64,000 bases of DNA from an uncultured Spirochaetales bacterium (lineage in GTDB: Bacteria; Spirochaetota; Spirochaetia; Sphaerochaetales; Sphaerochaetaceae). Location of the stretch: NCBI GenBank assembly GCA_949285905.1, contig CASDZV010000041.1, positions 115,539-179,538 of the forward strand. The letters are read 5' to 3'. Position numbers and translations under genes: made by a program. This document shows, one piece after another, positions 26,017 through 36,353 of the stretch; within the stretch, counting starts at the first letter, position 1; every line of letters begins with the position of its first letter. Under the pieces are notes generated by a model. That model saw nothing but the letters and a program-made list of their open reading frames with translations. It was not told the DNA's origin and did no database searches.

Positions 26017-28137
26017 ATGTCCGTTCCTGAAGGAAAGAAGATAGATGTGATGTTCGATGACTCACCTGTCGATGTCACGACAGAAGTGAACTTCATCTGG
26101 TCAATTGCCAACAAGCTCCGTGGCCCGTACCGAAGCGACAAGTACAAGGATGTCATCATCCCGATGACCATCATTCGGCGTTTTGAATGCGCACTTGCTC
26201 CCACAAAGGATAAGGTGGTCAGTCAGTACAAGTCCAACCCGGAATTCCCAGCCAAGGCAATGTTCAGAATTTCAGGATTCCAGTTCTACAACACGAGCGA
26301 GTTCACATTGGCAGAGTTATTAAACGACTCTGATCATCTTGCCGACAATTTCAAGAGCTACCTTAACGGCTTCTCTACCAATGTCCAGGAGATATTGATG
26401 TCTAAGGAGCGGGGACTCAACTTTGGCGAAGAAATCGACAAGATGGACAAGAACAATCGTCTCCTTTCAGTCGTTAAGGCCTTTTCAGAGCTCGATCTTG
26501 ATCCAAAAACGATAGACAACGTAAAGATGGGGTACATCTTTGAAGATCTCATCAGGAGATTCTCCGAGAATGCCGAGGCAGGTGACCACTATACAGGACG
26601 AGACATCATCAAACTGATGGTCAACATTCTTCTTTCTGAGGGCTGTGATGATATCTTCGATGATGGAAAGGTCATTACAATCCTGGACCAGGCCTGTGGA
26701 ACGGGTGGAATGCTCTCGACAGGCTATAATTTCATCAAGCGCTACAATCCTTCAGCAGATGTGCGGCTATTTGGCCAGGAAGTGAATCCAGAGTCCTATG
26801 CAATCTGTCTTGCAGAGATGCTCATAAAGGGACAGAACGCCGAGAACATCTGCTATCAGGATACGATGAAGGCTGACAGGTTCAAGAGTACGAAGATGCG
26901 TTTTGTCCTTGAGAATCCTCCCTTTGGACAGCCTTGGGGAGGTAAGGACGCCGCAGAAGGAGTTGAGGAGGCCGTAAAGGAAGAGCATCAGAAAGGATTT
27001 GACGGAAGGTGGGGTGCAGGACTTCCAAGTTCAGGCGACATGCAGATGCTATTCCTTCAGTCGGCTGTCGACAAGATGGACGACAACTGCGGCAGGGCAG
27101 CCATCATTGAGAACGGCTCCCCTCTCTTTACAGGAGGAACAGCATCTGGAGAGAGCCAGATCAGGCGCTGGATGCTTGAGAAAGACCTTATTGAGGCTAT
27201 CATCGCCCTTCCGACAGATCTTTTCTACAACACAGGCATCGCCACCTACATCTGGATTCTTTCCAAAAATAAGAGAAAAGAGAGAAATGGGAAAATCCAG
27301 CTCATCGATGCAAGCCATATTTCCCACAAGCTCAGGAAGTCTCTTGGAAACAAGCGCAATGAGATTACTCCTGAAGATCGAAAGAGAATAACAGAGCTCT
27401 ACTCGAACTTCACTGAGACTGAAGAATGCAAGATCTTCAAGAATACAGAGTTCATCTATAGGGAATACACAGTCATGCAGCCTCTTCAGAGAAGCTATGC
27501 AATCAACAATGAACGCATAGAGAACCTCCTCATGAAGAACAGCCTCTCATCGCTCTATGATGAAGCCGCAGTCAACGAGCTTGAGAACTCTGAGGAAGAA
27601 CTCTCTGCAAAGAGTCAGAAGAAGCTTGAGCAGATGCAGAATAACAAGCCTATCTATGATTCCATCCTCAGCACTCTCAGAGAGAACACATCTGAAGATG
27701 TCTATAACTCTCCTGAAGAATTCATGCCAGTGCTATCGAAAGTATTCTCATCAATGACTCAGGACAAGAAGCTTCTCGAGAAGATTGCTGATGGTCTTTC
27801 AATAATGGACAAGAATGCAAAGATCCAGAGAGACAAGAAAGGCAACATAATCTATGACAAGGAGACAAAGGACTCCGAGATTGTAAAGGTTGAGGAAGAT
27901 ATCGACACCTATATGGTACGAGAAGTCCTTCCCTATATCCCCGATGCTAAGGCCTTCTATGAAGAGAACCTCGGAGCTAAGAAACCTGTAATAAAAACAG
28001 GTGCAGAAATCCCATTCACACGTTACTTCTACAAGTATGAAGAGCCACGACCCAGTGAAGAGTTACTAAGAGAATTTCTTTCTTTGGAAGAGACTATAGC
28101 AGAGAGACTGAAGAATCTGATGCAGGAAGGTATCTGA
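26017..28137 (+). CDS. hsdM: Type I restriction-modification system, DNA methyltransferase subunit HsdM
   Basis: A 706-residue N6-adenine methyltransferase. The N-terminal HsdM domain begins VNFIWSIANKLRG. SAM-binding motif I is DQACGTGGML near residue 224 and catalytic motif IV is NPPF near residue 300. A long C-terminal tail of about 200 residues is rich in charged helices, typical of the larger HsdM class. The frame is open from TTG 25996, but the ATG at 26017 follows AAGGGGG. It is followed two bases later by hsdS and then hsdR, all in the same direction. It methylates the site chosen by HsdS to protect host DNA. Confidence 0.95.
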   Translation: MSVPEGKKIDVMFDDSPVDVTTEVNFIWSIANKLRGPYRSDKYKDVIIPMTIIRRFECALAPTKDKVVSQYKSNPEFPAKAMFRISGFQFYNTSEFTLAELLNDSDHLADNFKSYLNGFSTNVQEILMSKERGLNFGEEIDKMDKNNRLLSVVKAFSELDLDPKTIDNVKMGYIFEDLIRRFSENAEAGDHYTGRDIIKLMVNILLSEGCDDIFDDGKVITILDQACGTGGMLSTGYNFIKRYNPSADVRLFGQEVNPESYAICLAEMLIKGQNAENICYQDTMKADRFKSTKMRFVLENPPFGQPWGGKDAAEGVEEAVKEEHQKGFDGRWGAGLPSSGDMQMLFLQSAVDKMDDNCGRAAIIENGSPLFTGGTASGESQIRRWMLEKDLIEAIIALPTDLFYNTGIATYIWILSKNKRKERNGKIQLIDASHISHKLRKSLGNKRNEITPEDRKRITELYSNFTETEECKIFKNTEFIYREYTVMQPLQRSYAINNERIENLLMKNSLSSLYDEAAVNELENSEEELSAKSQKKLEQMQNNKPIYDSILSTLRENTSEDVYNSPEEFMPVLSKVFSSMTQDKKLLEKIADGLSIMDKNAKIQRDKKGNIIYDKETKDSEIVKVEEDIDTYMVREVLPYIPDAKAFYEENLGAKKPVIKTGAEIPFTRYFYKYEEPRPSEELLREFLSLEETIAERLKNLMQEGI

Positions 28138-28138
28138 T

Positions 28139-29440
28139 ATGGCTAGAGCAATGAAAGATAGTGGGATTGTTTGGATTGGATCTATTCCAAGTAACTGGAA
28201 AATTAAACCACTGAAATATAGCCTTCAAATTGGCTCTGGCTCAACTCCAGATAGTAAAGAACCCTCATACTGGGATGGAGAAATACCATGGATTACGCCT
28301 GCGGATTATAAAACAAAAGATGTTTTTGTTTCCGAAGGTCATTCTTTCATAACGGAAGCAGGTCTTAAATCTTGTAGTACTCAGCTTGTTCCAGCAGATA
28401 GCCTTATTTTTTCAAAACGAGCACCGATTGGATCGGTGTCTATATCGGCTAATCCATTGACTACAAATCAAGGATGTCTATGGGGAATTCCAAAGCAAAA
28501 TGTGGATGTAAAATATTTCTACTATCTACTAAGTATCTATCCTGAGATATTTGAACTTTATGGAGCTGGAACTACTTTCAAAGAAATATCTGCTACTGCA
28601 TTTGGTAATGTGAAAATGCCAGTACCTTCATTCAATGAACAAAAAAAGATTGTCCACTTTCTTGATATTAAATTCTCAGAAATAATTTCTCTCACTTCTG
28701 TTATCCAAAAAGAAATCGAGACGCTTGAGGCCTATAAGAAGTCGCTGATTACAGAGGCTGTCACCAAAGGGTTGGATAAGTCTGTGCCTTTGAAGGATAG
28801 CGGTGTTCCTTGGTTTGGCAATATCCCTTCTGCTTGGAAAACATTGCGGATAAAATCGATTGCTTCAACAAGCAGTGGAGGAACGCCTACATCATCTAAT
28901 CCTGATTATTATGATGGGTCTATCAATTGGTGCTGTTCTTATGACTTGACTGGAGAACAAGTCTTTAAAAGTGGACGCAAAATCACGGAGTCTGGAATGA
29001 AGTCGATTGCTGGGAGATTGCAAAGTCCAGGTACAGTTATGATTGCAATGTATGGAGGTGCAAGCACAATTGGTAATACAGGATTGTTAAAATGTTACTC
29101 CATGACAAACCAAGCAGTTTGCAATATTAATTTTGATAGGCTTATTGTTGTCCCTGAGTATGCTCACTATCAGATTAAAATGCTCAAGTACATATGGCTT
29201 CTTTATGCTGCGGGGACAAGAAAAGATCCAAATATTAGCCAAGACATTATCAGAAACATGAAACTGATTGTTCCCTCAGTTTCTGAACAATTAGAAATTG
29301 CTAATTTTCTCGACTCAAAATGCTCTGCAATTGACTCAAACATCTCTTCTAAGAAACATCAGCTCGAGACTTTGGCAGCTTACAAGAAGTCTTTGATTTA
29401 TGAATACGTAACAGGCAAGAAGGAGGTTCTTGCTGTATGA
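28139..29440 (+). CDS. hsdS: Type I restriction-modification system, specificity subunit HsdS
   Basis: A 433-residue protein with the two-target-recognition-domain layout of HsdS. The first half starts KDSGIVWIGSIPSNWKIKPL and the second repeats it as KDSGVPWFGNIPSAWKTLRI near residue 220. Each half ends in a conserved coiled coil (ETLEAYKKSLITEAVTKGL and ETLAAYKKSLIYEYVTGK). The two recognition domains bind the two halves of a bipartite DNA target. Base composition is visibly more A+T-rich than hsdM and hsdR, as is common for exchangeable hsdS genes. It ends in a four-base overlap with hsdR. Confidence 0.95.
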   Translation: MARAMKDSGIVWIGSIPSNWKIKPLKYSLQIGSGSTPDSKEPSYWDGEIPWITPADYKTKDVFVSEGHSFITEAGLKSCSTQLVPADSLIFSKRAPIGSVSISANPLTTNQGCLWGIPKQNVDVKYFYYLLSIYPEIFELYGAGTTFKEISATAFGNVKMPVPSFNEQKKIVHFLDIKFSEIISLTSVIQKEIETLEAYKKSLITEAVTKGLDKSVPLKDSGVPWFGNIPSAWKTLRIKSIASTSSGGTPTSSNPDYYDGSINWCCSYDLTGEQVFKSGRKITESGMKSIAGRLQSPGTVMIAMYGGASTIGNTGLLKCYSMTNQAVCNINFDRLIVVPEYAHYQIKMLKYIWLLYAAGTRKDPNISQDIIRNMKLIVPSVSEQLEIANFLDSKCSAIDSNISSKKHQLETLAAYKKSLIYEYVTGKKEVLAV

Positions 29441-32406
29441 ATAACATCCTTACGGAGAAAGAATATCAGCGATTCATAATCAATAAGCTTACAGACAAGG
29501 ATACTGGCTTTGTTGAGCGTAAAGCATCTTCCTTTGATCGCTTCTTTGCCATGGACAAGGAGATGCTCTTCAAATTCCTCAATGATACTCAACCTGACGA
29601 GATGGAAGCGCTTCGAAAAATCTACAAGTCAGATCTTGAAACTACGATAGTCAACTATATCAACAGAGAGGCTACAAAAGGGTCAGGAAGTCTTCTGGGG
29701 GTATTGAAACATGGCATTGAGATATCAAATCTGAAGCTGAATCTGATGTACACGAAGCCTGCTACAACCTTCAACAAGGAACTTCTAGCCAAGTACGAGA
29801 AGAACGTTTTCTCCGTAATGGAGGAGGTCTGGGCAAGTGACGATGAGAGAATTGATCTCGTCATCTTCCTCAATGGCCTTGCCATCATGTCCTTTGAATT
29901 GAAGTGTAATGCAGCAGGACAGTCTTATCAGGATGCAATCTATCAATACCGGAAAGAGAGAAATCCTAAAACCCGTTTATTCTGGTTCAAGGCTGGCTGT
30001 CTTGTGAACTTTGCTATGGATCTGGAGCAGGTCTATATGACTACTAGGCTTACAGGTGAGTCCACTTTCTTCCTTCCGTTTAATATGGGCAATGGGGAAG
30101 GTGTGAATGCTGGAGCTGGCAACCCAACCTTTAAGGATAGATACAGCGTCTCCTATATGTGGGAGGATATCCTTCAAAAAGACACGGTTCTTGACCTGAT
30201 TAGCAAGTTCATCTTCATCAGCAAAAAAGAGAAGAAAGATGAGCTGACTGGCAAAACGATAAAAACCGAGTTCATCATTTTTCCCCGCTATCATCAGCTT
30301 GATGTGATCAGGAAGCTGCTTGCAGACGTCAAGGAGAACAGGACTTCACAGAATTACCTCATTCAGCACAGTGCAGGATCTGGCAAGACAAACTCGATTG
30401 CCTGGCTTGCCCATCGCCTGGCCTCTCTCCATGATTCAGACAACAAGATCATTTTTGACAACATTGTCATCATCACGGATCGTGTTGTTGTTGACAGACA
30501 GCTTCAGAGGGCAATAACAAGCCTGGAACACAAGGCAGGTCTCATCCGTGTCATGGATGACAAGTGTGATTCAGAAGATCTGAAGAAAGCACTGGAAGGC
30601 AATACGAAGATCATAGCGACGACTATCCAGAAATTCCCTTACATTGTGGATGATGTTCATGACCTGAATAACAAACACTTTGCCGTAATCATTGATGAGG
30701 CACACTCCTCCACTGCGGGCAAGGACATGGCAGCAGTCACAAAGGCCCTTGGCAAGACCGATGAGGACTTCGATAGTGTTGAAGACATCATCACGGACGA
30801 GATCCATCGAAATGGCAAGCAGCCAAATGTTTCGATGTTTGCATTCACGGCCACTCCTAAACCGACGACCATCCAGCTGTTTGGAAGGGTCAACACGAAG
30901 GGACAGAGGGAGGCTTTCCACATCTACTCGATGAAGCAGGCAATCGAGGAAGGTTTTATCCTCGATGTCCTTCAGAACTACACGACATACGACACCTTCT
31001 ACAAGATCAACAAGGAGATTGAGGAGGATCCGAAATGCAAGACGGCTGATGCCAAGCGTCAGATAGCACGTTTTGTAGAGCTTCATGACACAAACATCTC
31101 TCAGAGAGTTGAAGTAATCGTTGAGCATTTCAGGACAACTGTGATGTCTGAGCTTGGTGGCATGGCAAAGGCCATGGTCATCACAGCATCGAGGCAGGGA
31201 GCTGTGAAGTATCTCCAGGCATTCGAGGAGTATACGAAGAAGAAAGGCTACACTGATATCAACGCTCTTATTGCCTTCTCAGGCAAAGTTAAGCTTCCCG
31301 GAGATGAGATGGAGTACACGGAGGCTTTGATGAACGGCTTCTCTGAAGACAAGCTCCCAAAGGTCTTTGACAAGGATGACTATAAGGTGCTTCTTGTCGC
31401 AAACAAATACCAGACGGGTTTCGATCAGCCGAAGCTCTGCGCGATGTATGTCTTGAAGAGGCTGAAAGGGGTGGCGGCAGTCCAGACACTCTCAAGATTA
31501 AATAGAATATGTCCTCCATTCGATAAGAAAACCTTCATTTTGGACTTCGTAAACACGTATGAGGACATCATTTCAGCCTTTGCCCCGTACTACACGACGA
31601 CTCTGCTTGCAAACTCTGTAACGCCCACAGCCATCTATGATCTTGAAGCACAGATCGATGCCTACACAGTCCTCGATCCTGATGACATAGATAAGGCGAA
31701 TGAACTTTTCTACAAGAAGGATCCGAGTGCAGCTGAAAAGCAGAGGATGACATTCTATCTGCAGAGGGCAAAGAACATGATTGAGAAGTACAATCCTCTC
31801 AAGCAGAGAGAGATTGTTGTCAGGATGAGACATTTTGTCCGCTTCTACGAGTTCCTGCTGCAGGTATCCTGCTTCGAAGATATCACACTGCACAAGAAGT
31901 ACAAGTTCATTTCATATCTTCTTGCATACATTGATATCAAGCATCCAGGAGGCGGCTTCAATCTTGATGGTAAGATTCAGGCAACGAACTTTGTCCAGAA
32001 GAAGGCTGAGGAGCATGTTAAATCGACCCTCATTGCTCAGCCTGTTGTGAAGCTTCCTTCTGCGGAGACCTTTGGCCTCACCGAAGCGAAGGAGGAGCGT
32101 CTTTCCCAGATCATTGCAGAGATCAACAGCAAGACAGGCAAGAGCTATGACAACGATGTTGCTGTGAAGGCAATGTTGCAGATCCGTGACATCCTCCTCA
32201 AATCAGAGAAGCTGAAGACCAGTGCGAAAAACAACACTGAGAAGGACTTCGAGTTCTCCTATTTCGACGATATAGACGATGCTCTCATTGAAGGACTCTC
32301 CCAGAACCAGGACTTCTTCTCTCTGCTTCTGAGTAATGACGAGATCAAGAGGGAAGTTCTGGGCATATTCACGGAGGAGATATATAGAAGTCTGAGAGAG
32401 GCGTAA
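29437..32406 (+). CDS. hsdR: Type I restriction-modification system, restriction/translocase subunit HsdR
   Basis: A 989-residue motor and nuclease. The N-terminal PD-(D/E)XK nuclease region has LVIFLNGLAIMSFELKC near residue 150. Helicase motif I is HSAGSGKTNSIAWLAH near residue 310, motif II DEAHSS is near residue 421, motif III FTATPK follows, and motif VI LSRLNRI is near residue 690. It translocates DNA and cuts unmethylated sites as part of the HsdR2M2S complex. Length and motifs are intact, so the system is probably active. It overlaps hsdS by four bases. Confidence 0.95.
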   Translation: MNNILTEKEYQRFIINKLTDKDTGFVERKASSFDRFFAMDKEMLFKFLNDTQPDEMEALRKIYKSDLETTIVNYINREATKGSGSLLGVLKHGIEISNLKLNLMYTKPATTFNKELLAKYEKNVFSVMEEVWASDDERIDLVIFLNGLAIMSFELKCNAAGQSYQDAIYQYRKERNPKTRLFWFKAGCLVNFAMDLEQVYMTTRLTGESTFFLPFNMGNGEGVNAGAGNPTFKDRYSVSYMWEDILQKDTVLDLISKFIFISKKEKKDELTGKTIKTEFIIFPRYHQLDVIRKLLADVKENRTSQNYLIQHSAGSGKTNSIAWLAHRLASLHDSDNKIIFDNIVIITDRVVVDRQLQRAITSLEHKAGLIRVMDDKCDSEDLKKALEGNTKIIATTIQKFPYIVDDVHDLNNKHFAVIIDEAHSSTAGKDMAAVTKALGKTDEDFDSVEDIITDEIHRNGKQPNVSMFAFTATPKPTTIQLFGRVNTKGQREAFHIYSMKQAIEEGFILDVLQNYTTYDTFYKINKEIEEDPKCKTADAKRQIARFVELHDTNISQRVEVIVEHFRTTVMSELGGMAKAMVITASRQGAVKYLQAFEEYTKKKGYTDINALIAFSGKVKLPGDEMEYTEALMNGFSEDKLPKVFDKDDYKVLLVANKYQTGFDQPKLCAMYVLKRLKGVAAVQTLSRLNRICPPFDKKTFILDFVNTYEDIISAFAPYYTTTLLANSVTPTAIYDLEAQIDAYTVLDPDDIDKANELFYKKDPSAAEKQRMTFYLQRAKNMIEKYNPLKQREIVVRMRHFVRFYEFLLQVSCFEDITLHKKYKFISYLLAYIDIKHPGGGFNLDGKIQATNFVQKKAEEHVKSTLIAQPVVKLPSAETFGLTEAKEERLSQIIAEINSKTGKSYDNDVAVKAMLQIRDILLKSEKLKTSAKNNTEKDFEFSYFDDIDDALIEGLSQNQDFFSLLLSNDEIKREVLGIFTEEIYRSLREA

Positions 32407-32438
32407 TTCGCGGATTGTTAATGGAGGTCAAGACAGGA

Positions 32439-33881
32439 ATGGAAGGAAAAGCGATTGAATACAAGAGAGAGCTGACAAAAGATGTCGAGGGGCTTGAGAA
32501 GGAGGTCGTCTCCTTCCTCAATACATGTGGCGGAGAAATCATCTTTGGTCTTACTGATGATGGCACGCTTTATGGCGTACCTGCCCCTGATGATGTTCAG
32601 AAGAAGATTGCACAGCGACTTTCGGAGAATGTGCGGCCTTCTTGTCTCGGCCTTTTCGACATCGATGTAGAGTCTGTGGAGGGCGGAAAGCATCTCGTGA
32701 AGGTCACTGTCTCATCTGGAGCTGACAAGCCGTACTACATATCCAAATATGGCATGAGCCCCAAAGGTTGTCATTACAGAGTCGGATCTACCTGCCGTCC
32801 CATGCCTGAGAGCATGATTAGGGAGCTCTATGCAAAGCGAGTCCCGACAACTCTCAAGAACATCGTATCTCCAGACCAGGATCTCTCATTCAACCTGCTG
32901 AAAATCTACTACGAAGAGCATGGACACAAGCTCACCGACCAGTTTGCGAAGACACTCGATTTTCTTACTCCCGACGGAAAGTACAATTTCGTCGCCTATC
33001 TCATGGCTGACAACAATCACATGTCATTCAAGGTTGCCCGTTATGCAGGGACTGATAAATGTGACTTGGTTGAAACCTACGAATATGGGTTCACCTGTCT
33101 TATCAGGACTGCCGACAGGTTGCTTGACCGACTTCTCGTAGAGAATAGGACATGGACGAAAATTACACCAAAGTTCCGACTGGAGAGGAAGATGTTCGAG
33201 CCTGTGCCTGCAAGGGAAGCTCTTATCAACATGCTGATCCACAACGACTACACCCATGGCTACACGCCTGTTGTCGAGCTGTTCTCAGACCGTCTTGAGA
33301 TGACATCAATCGGAGGCCTTCCTGCCGGACTGAGTGAAGAGGATTTCTTCGCTGGTGTCAGCATGCCTCGCAACAGGGAGCTCATGAGGATTTTCAAGGA
33401 TGTAGAGATGGTTGAGGAGCTTGGCTCAGGCATGAACAGGATTCTCAGGTCATACGACAGGAGCATCTTCAAAATTGCAGACAGTTACATCCGGGTGACG
33501 TTCAAATATGTGATGGGCGTTGATGAACAGTCCGGGAACTGTCCGATGGAACAGTCCGAAAACAGCAATCGGACAGATAATCGGACAGATGCCGTCCCGA
33601 AAAAGGCTGTTTCCAAAGAAGTACGCCTGGCAAGCATACTTTCATATGTCAGGGAGAATCCGAATTCATCATATCAGGAGATTGCGGACGGCACAGGTGT
33701 TGTCCGGAGCACGGTGGGAAGGTATCTGAAGGAATTGATTGATGCTGGACTTGTTCAGAGAATCGGTAATAACAAGTCATGGAAATGGGAGATTCTTAAG
33801 AACAACTCAAGATCTTCAGACTGTGACGTGGAAACATACAATCGAAGTAACAATCAGGGAATGCTGAAAGATATTGATTGA
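32439..33881 (+). CDS. Schlafen/AlbA-domain ATP-binding regulator
   Basis: A 480-residue protein. The N-terminal AlbA_2 (Schlafen-like) domain has EYKRELTKDVEGLEKEVVSF then NTCGGEIIFGL. The middle carries the HATPase_c_4 type region with INMLIHNDYTHG and MVEELGSGMNRIL. The C-terminus is a winged helix-turn-helix (SSYQEIADGTGVVRSTVGRYL). The ATG at 32439 gives the family start; in-frame TTG (32415) and ATG (32421) lie upstream. A linker repeats NRTD and EQS motifs. Proteins of this build occur in defence islands and as regulators, and it sits directly between type I restriction and McrBC genes. Whether it regulates or takes part in defence cannot be told. Confidence 0.8.
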   Translation: MEGKAIEYKRELTKDVEGLEKEVVSFLNTCGGEIIFGLTDDGTLYGVPAPDDVQKKIAQRLSENVRPSCLGLFDIDVESVEGGKHLVKVTVSSGADKPYYISKYGMSPKGCHYRVGSTCRPMPESMIRELYAKRVPTTLKNIVSPDQDLSFNLLKIYYEEHGHKLTDQFAKTLDFLTPDGKYNFVAYLMADNNHMSFKVARYAGTDKCDLVETYEYGFTCLIRTADRLLDRLLVENRTWTKITPKFRLERKMFEPVPAREALINMLIHNDYTHGYTPVVELFSDRLEMTSIGGLPAGLSEEDFFAGVSMPRNRELMRIFKDVEMVEELGSGMNRILRSYDRSIFKIADSYIRVTFKYVMGVDEQSGNCPMEQSENSNRTDNRTDAVPKKAVSKEVRLASILSYVRENPNSSYQEIADGTGVVRSTVGRYLKELIDAGLVQRIGNNKSWKWEILKNNSRSSDCDVETYNRSNNQGMLKDID

Positions 33882-33962
33882 GACAATGATATGCCTGATG
33901 TAATGCTGAGGACTTTCAAGACTATGTCTTGTCAGCGTGGCAGGTAGAAAAAGGAGGCAGAC

Positions 33963-36353
33963 ATGATAAACAAAAATAGGCTTAATGAAGTCCTCATCGA
34001 ATACAAGAAAGATTTTGTGTCTCAGCAATGGCCCAATGAGAAGTACAAGTGGGAGGCGGTAAAATGTTTCCAGGATAACTGGGATATCGACGCACTTGAT
34101 TTCCACGAGATGCTTAACAAAGCATTGGGAAAGACAATGAATCTCCTGATGTCTATAAATTATTATCCAAAAGGAATGCTTTTGATTTTTACAAAGGCGG
34201 CACCAGAGGAAGTTCGCTCCTTGTTCATTGAACTATTTGATGAGAGTCTTGATGTAATACAGAGAATTGAGAACTTCAAGCTGAAATCAACGAGCCTTCT
34301 GGAAAAGTACGGAAATGGGGCTGCACAGCATTATCAGTATGAAAATGCAATCACGACCTATCTCTGGCTTCGGTATCCAGACAAATACTACATCTACAAA
34401 TACGGAGAGATAAAAGCTGTCGCGGACACGCTTGAATCAGATTACAGGTTCAAGAAAGGAGCATATTCTGAGAACCTGCGAAACTTTCTCAAGCTCTATG
34501 ATGAACTCAGCGCCTTCCTTAAAGAAGATTCAGATCTTGTTTCACTACTCCAATCACAGCTGACAGACAGCTGCTATCCAGATCCAGAACTGAAGACGCT
34601 GACAATCGATGTCGGATTCTACATCAGCAGATATTACTCCCAGAACAACTCAGAAGACAAAGTGGTCTGGTATGGCGAGGATTTTGATACAGGCCTATCT
34701 GAAGAGGATTGGATGAGGCTCCTTCAGGACAGATCTGTGTTTACAGAGAGCAGCCTTGAAATCATGAAGCGCATGAAGGATTACGGTGGTGCGGCTTCGT
34801 GCAAACAGCTTTCAGTGAAATACGGCGAGACCCCGAATTTCTACATGGCTGGATCTGTGGCATTAGCAAAACGAATAGCAGGTGCTACAGGAATAGAATC
34901 AAATGAGAGTGGATTAGATAACCAGAAATGGTGGCCAATCTTATATTCCGGCCGTTCTGCCGAGAAAGATGAGGAAGGCAGCTTTGTATGGAAGCTCAGA
35001 GAGCCCCTTGCAACAGCTCTTTGCAAGGTGGATCTGAAAGATGTCAGACTATATGCAACAGACGAGGATGGTGAGAATAAGCCTCGTTGCTGGTGGCTCA
35101 ATGCCAATCCGAAGATCTGGAGCTTCTCCGATCTCTCTGTAGGGGAATCGCAAGCGTACACCCTCTATAATGAGGCTGGAAACAAGAGAAGGATCTTCCA
35201 GAATTTCCTCGATGCGAGAGCAGGGGACAAGATCATTGGATATGAATCGAACCCTGTCAAACAGATTGTAGCTTTGGGCCGTATCACGAGCGAACAGGAT
35301 GGACAGAAAATCTATTTCGAGAAAACAGAGGGCCTTGCGAATCCAATAGATTATGCGACTCTGAAGGATTGTTCGGAACTTGAGAAGATGGAGTTCTTCC
35401 AGAACCCTAACGGAAGTCTCTTCAAGCTCTCTCAGGGAGAATATGATTTCATCATCGACCTGATCAGGGAAGAGAATCCAAAAGAGACGGACAAGCCAAT
35501 TGATTCATATTCAAAGGACGATTTCCTCAACGAAGTCTACATGCCTGAAGAAAAGTATGATGCCTTGGTTGCTGTTCTGAAAAACAAGAAGAACATAATA
35601 CTGCAAGGTGCTCCTGGTGTCGGAAAGACTTTCACTGCGAGACGGCTTGCCTACTCCATGATGGGGGAGAAGGACGATAGCCGCATAGAGTTCGTCCAGT
35701 TCCACCAGAACTACTCCTATGAGGATTTCGTGATGGGCTACAAGCCTGTCAAGAATGGTTTTGAACTGAAATATGGCATCTTCTACAAATTCTGCCAGAG
35801 GGCTGCAAACCAGGGAGACAAGACTTTCTTCTTCATCATAGATGAGATCAACAGGGGAAACCTTAGCAAGATCTTTGGCGAGCTTCTGATGCTGATTGAG
35901 AATGATTACAGGGGAACAAAGGCCACACTTGCCTATAATGGACTGCCATTTGCTGTCCCGAAGAATCTTTACATCATAGGCATGATGAATACGGCAGACA
36001 GAAGCCTTGCGATGATAGACTATGCACTGCGCCGCCGTTTCAGCTTCTTCAACCTTGAGCCGGGATTCGATTCTGAAGGATTTATCAGCTATCAGGAGAG
36101 CCTGAACAGTGAGACACTGAACGAACTGATCTCAAGAATCAAAGAACTGAATTATGAGATTGCCAATGACAAGACACTTGGCAAAGGCTTCTGCATAGGA
36201 CACAGTTATTTCTGCTCACGTGATATCTGTACAGATGAATGGCTCCGCTCGGTTGTCGAATATGACATCCTTCCGATGCTCGGCGAATACTGGTTTGATG
36301 ACACATCCCGCCTCCAGAAGTGGGAAAACATACTCCGTGGTGTCTTTCAATGA
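33963..36353 (+). CDS. mcrB: McrB-like GTPase with an EVE domain, 5-methylcytosine restriction
   Basis: A 796-residue protein. The N-terminal 370 residues have no family I recognise. An EVE-type modified-base-binding domain follows near residues 375-500, with WWLNANPKIWSF and GDKIIGYES, then the C-terminal McrB AAA+ motor. Its Walker A is GAPGVGKTFTARRL near residue 550, Walker B is FFFIIDEINRGNLSKIFGE, and the NTADRSLAMIDYALRRRFSF sensor segment follows. McrB hydrolyses GTP to move DNA and recruits McrC to cut modified DNA. The EVE domain would read 5-methyl- or hydroxymethyl-cytosine in incoming phage DNA. Its stop overlaps the mcrC start (ATGA). Confidence 0.9.
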   Translation: MINKNRLNEVLIEYKKDFVSQQWPNEKYKWEAVKCFQDNWDIDALDFHEMLNKALGKTMNLLMSINYYPKGMLLIFTKAAPEEVRSLFIELFDESLDVIQRIENFKLKSTSLLEKYGNGAAQHYQYENAITTYLWLRYPDKYYIYKYGEIKAVADTLESDYRFKKGAYSENLRNFLKLYDELSAFLKEDSDLVSLLQSQLTDSCYPDPELKTLTIDVGFYISRYYSQNNSEDKVVWYGEDFDTGLSEEDWMRLLQDRSVFTESSLEIMKRMKDYGGAASCKQLSVKYGETPNFYMAGSVALAKRIAGATGIESNESGLDNQKWWPILYSGRSAEKDEEGSFVWKLREPLATALCKVDLKDVRLYATDEDGENKPRCWWLNANPKIWSFSDLSVGESQAYTLYNEAGNKRRIFQNFLDARAGDKIIGYESNPVKQIVALGRITSEQDGQKIYFEKTEGLANPIDYATLKDCSELEKMEFFQNPNGSLFKLSQGEYDFIIDLIREENPKETDKPIDSYSKDDFLNEVYMPEEKYDALVAVLKNKKNIILQGAPGVGKTFTARRLAYSMMGEKDDSRIEFVQFHQNYSYEDFVMGYKPVKNGFELKYGIFYKFCQRAANQGDKTFFFIIDEINRGNLSKIFGELLMLIENDYRGTKATLAYNGLPFAVPKNLYIIGMMNTADRSLAMIDYALRRRFSFFNLEPGFDSEGFISYQESLNSETLNELISRIKELNYEIANDKTLGKGFCIGHSYFCSRDICTDEWLRSVVEYDILPMLGEYWFDDTSRLQKWENILRGVFQ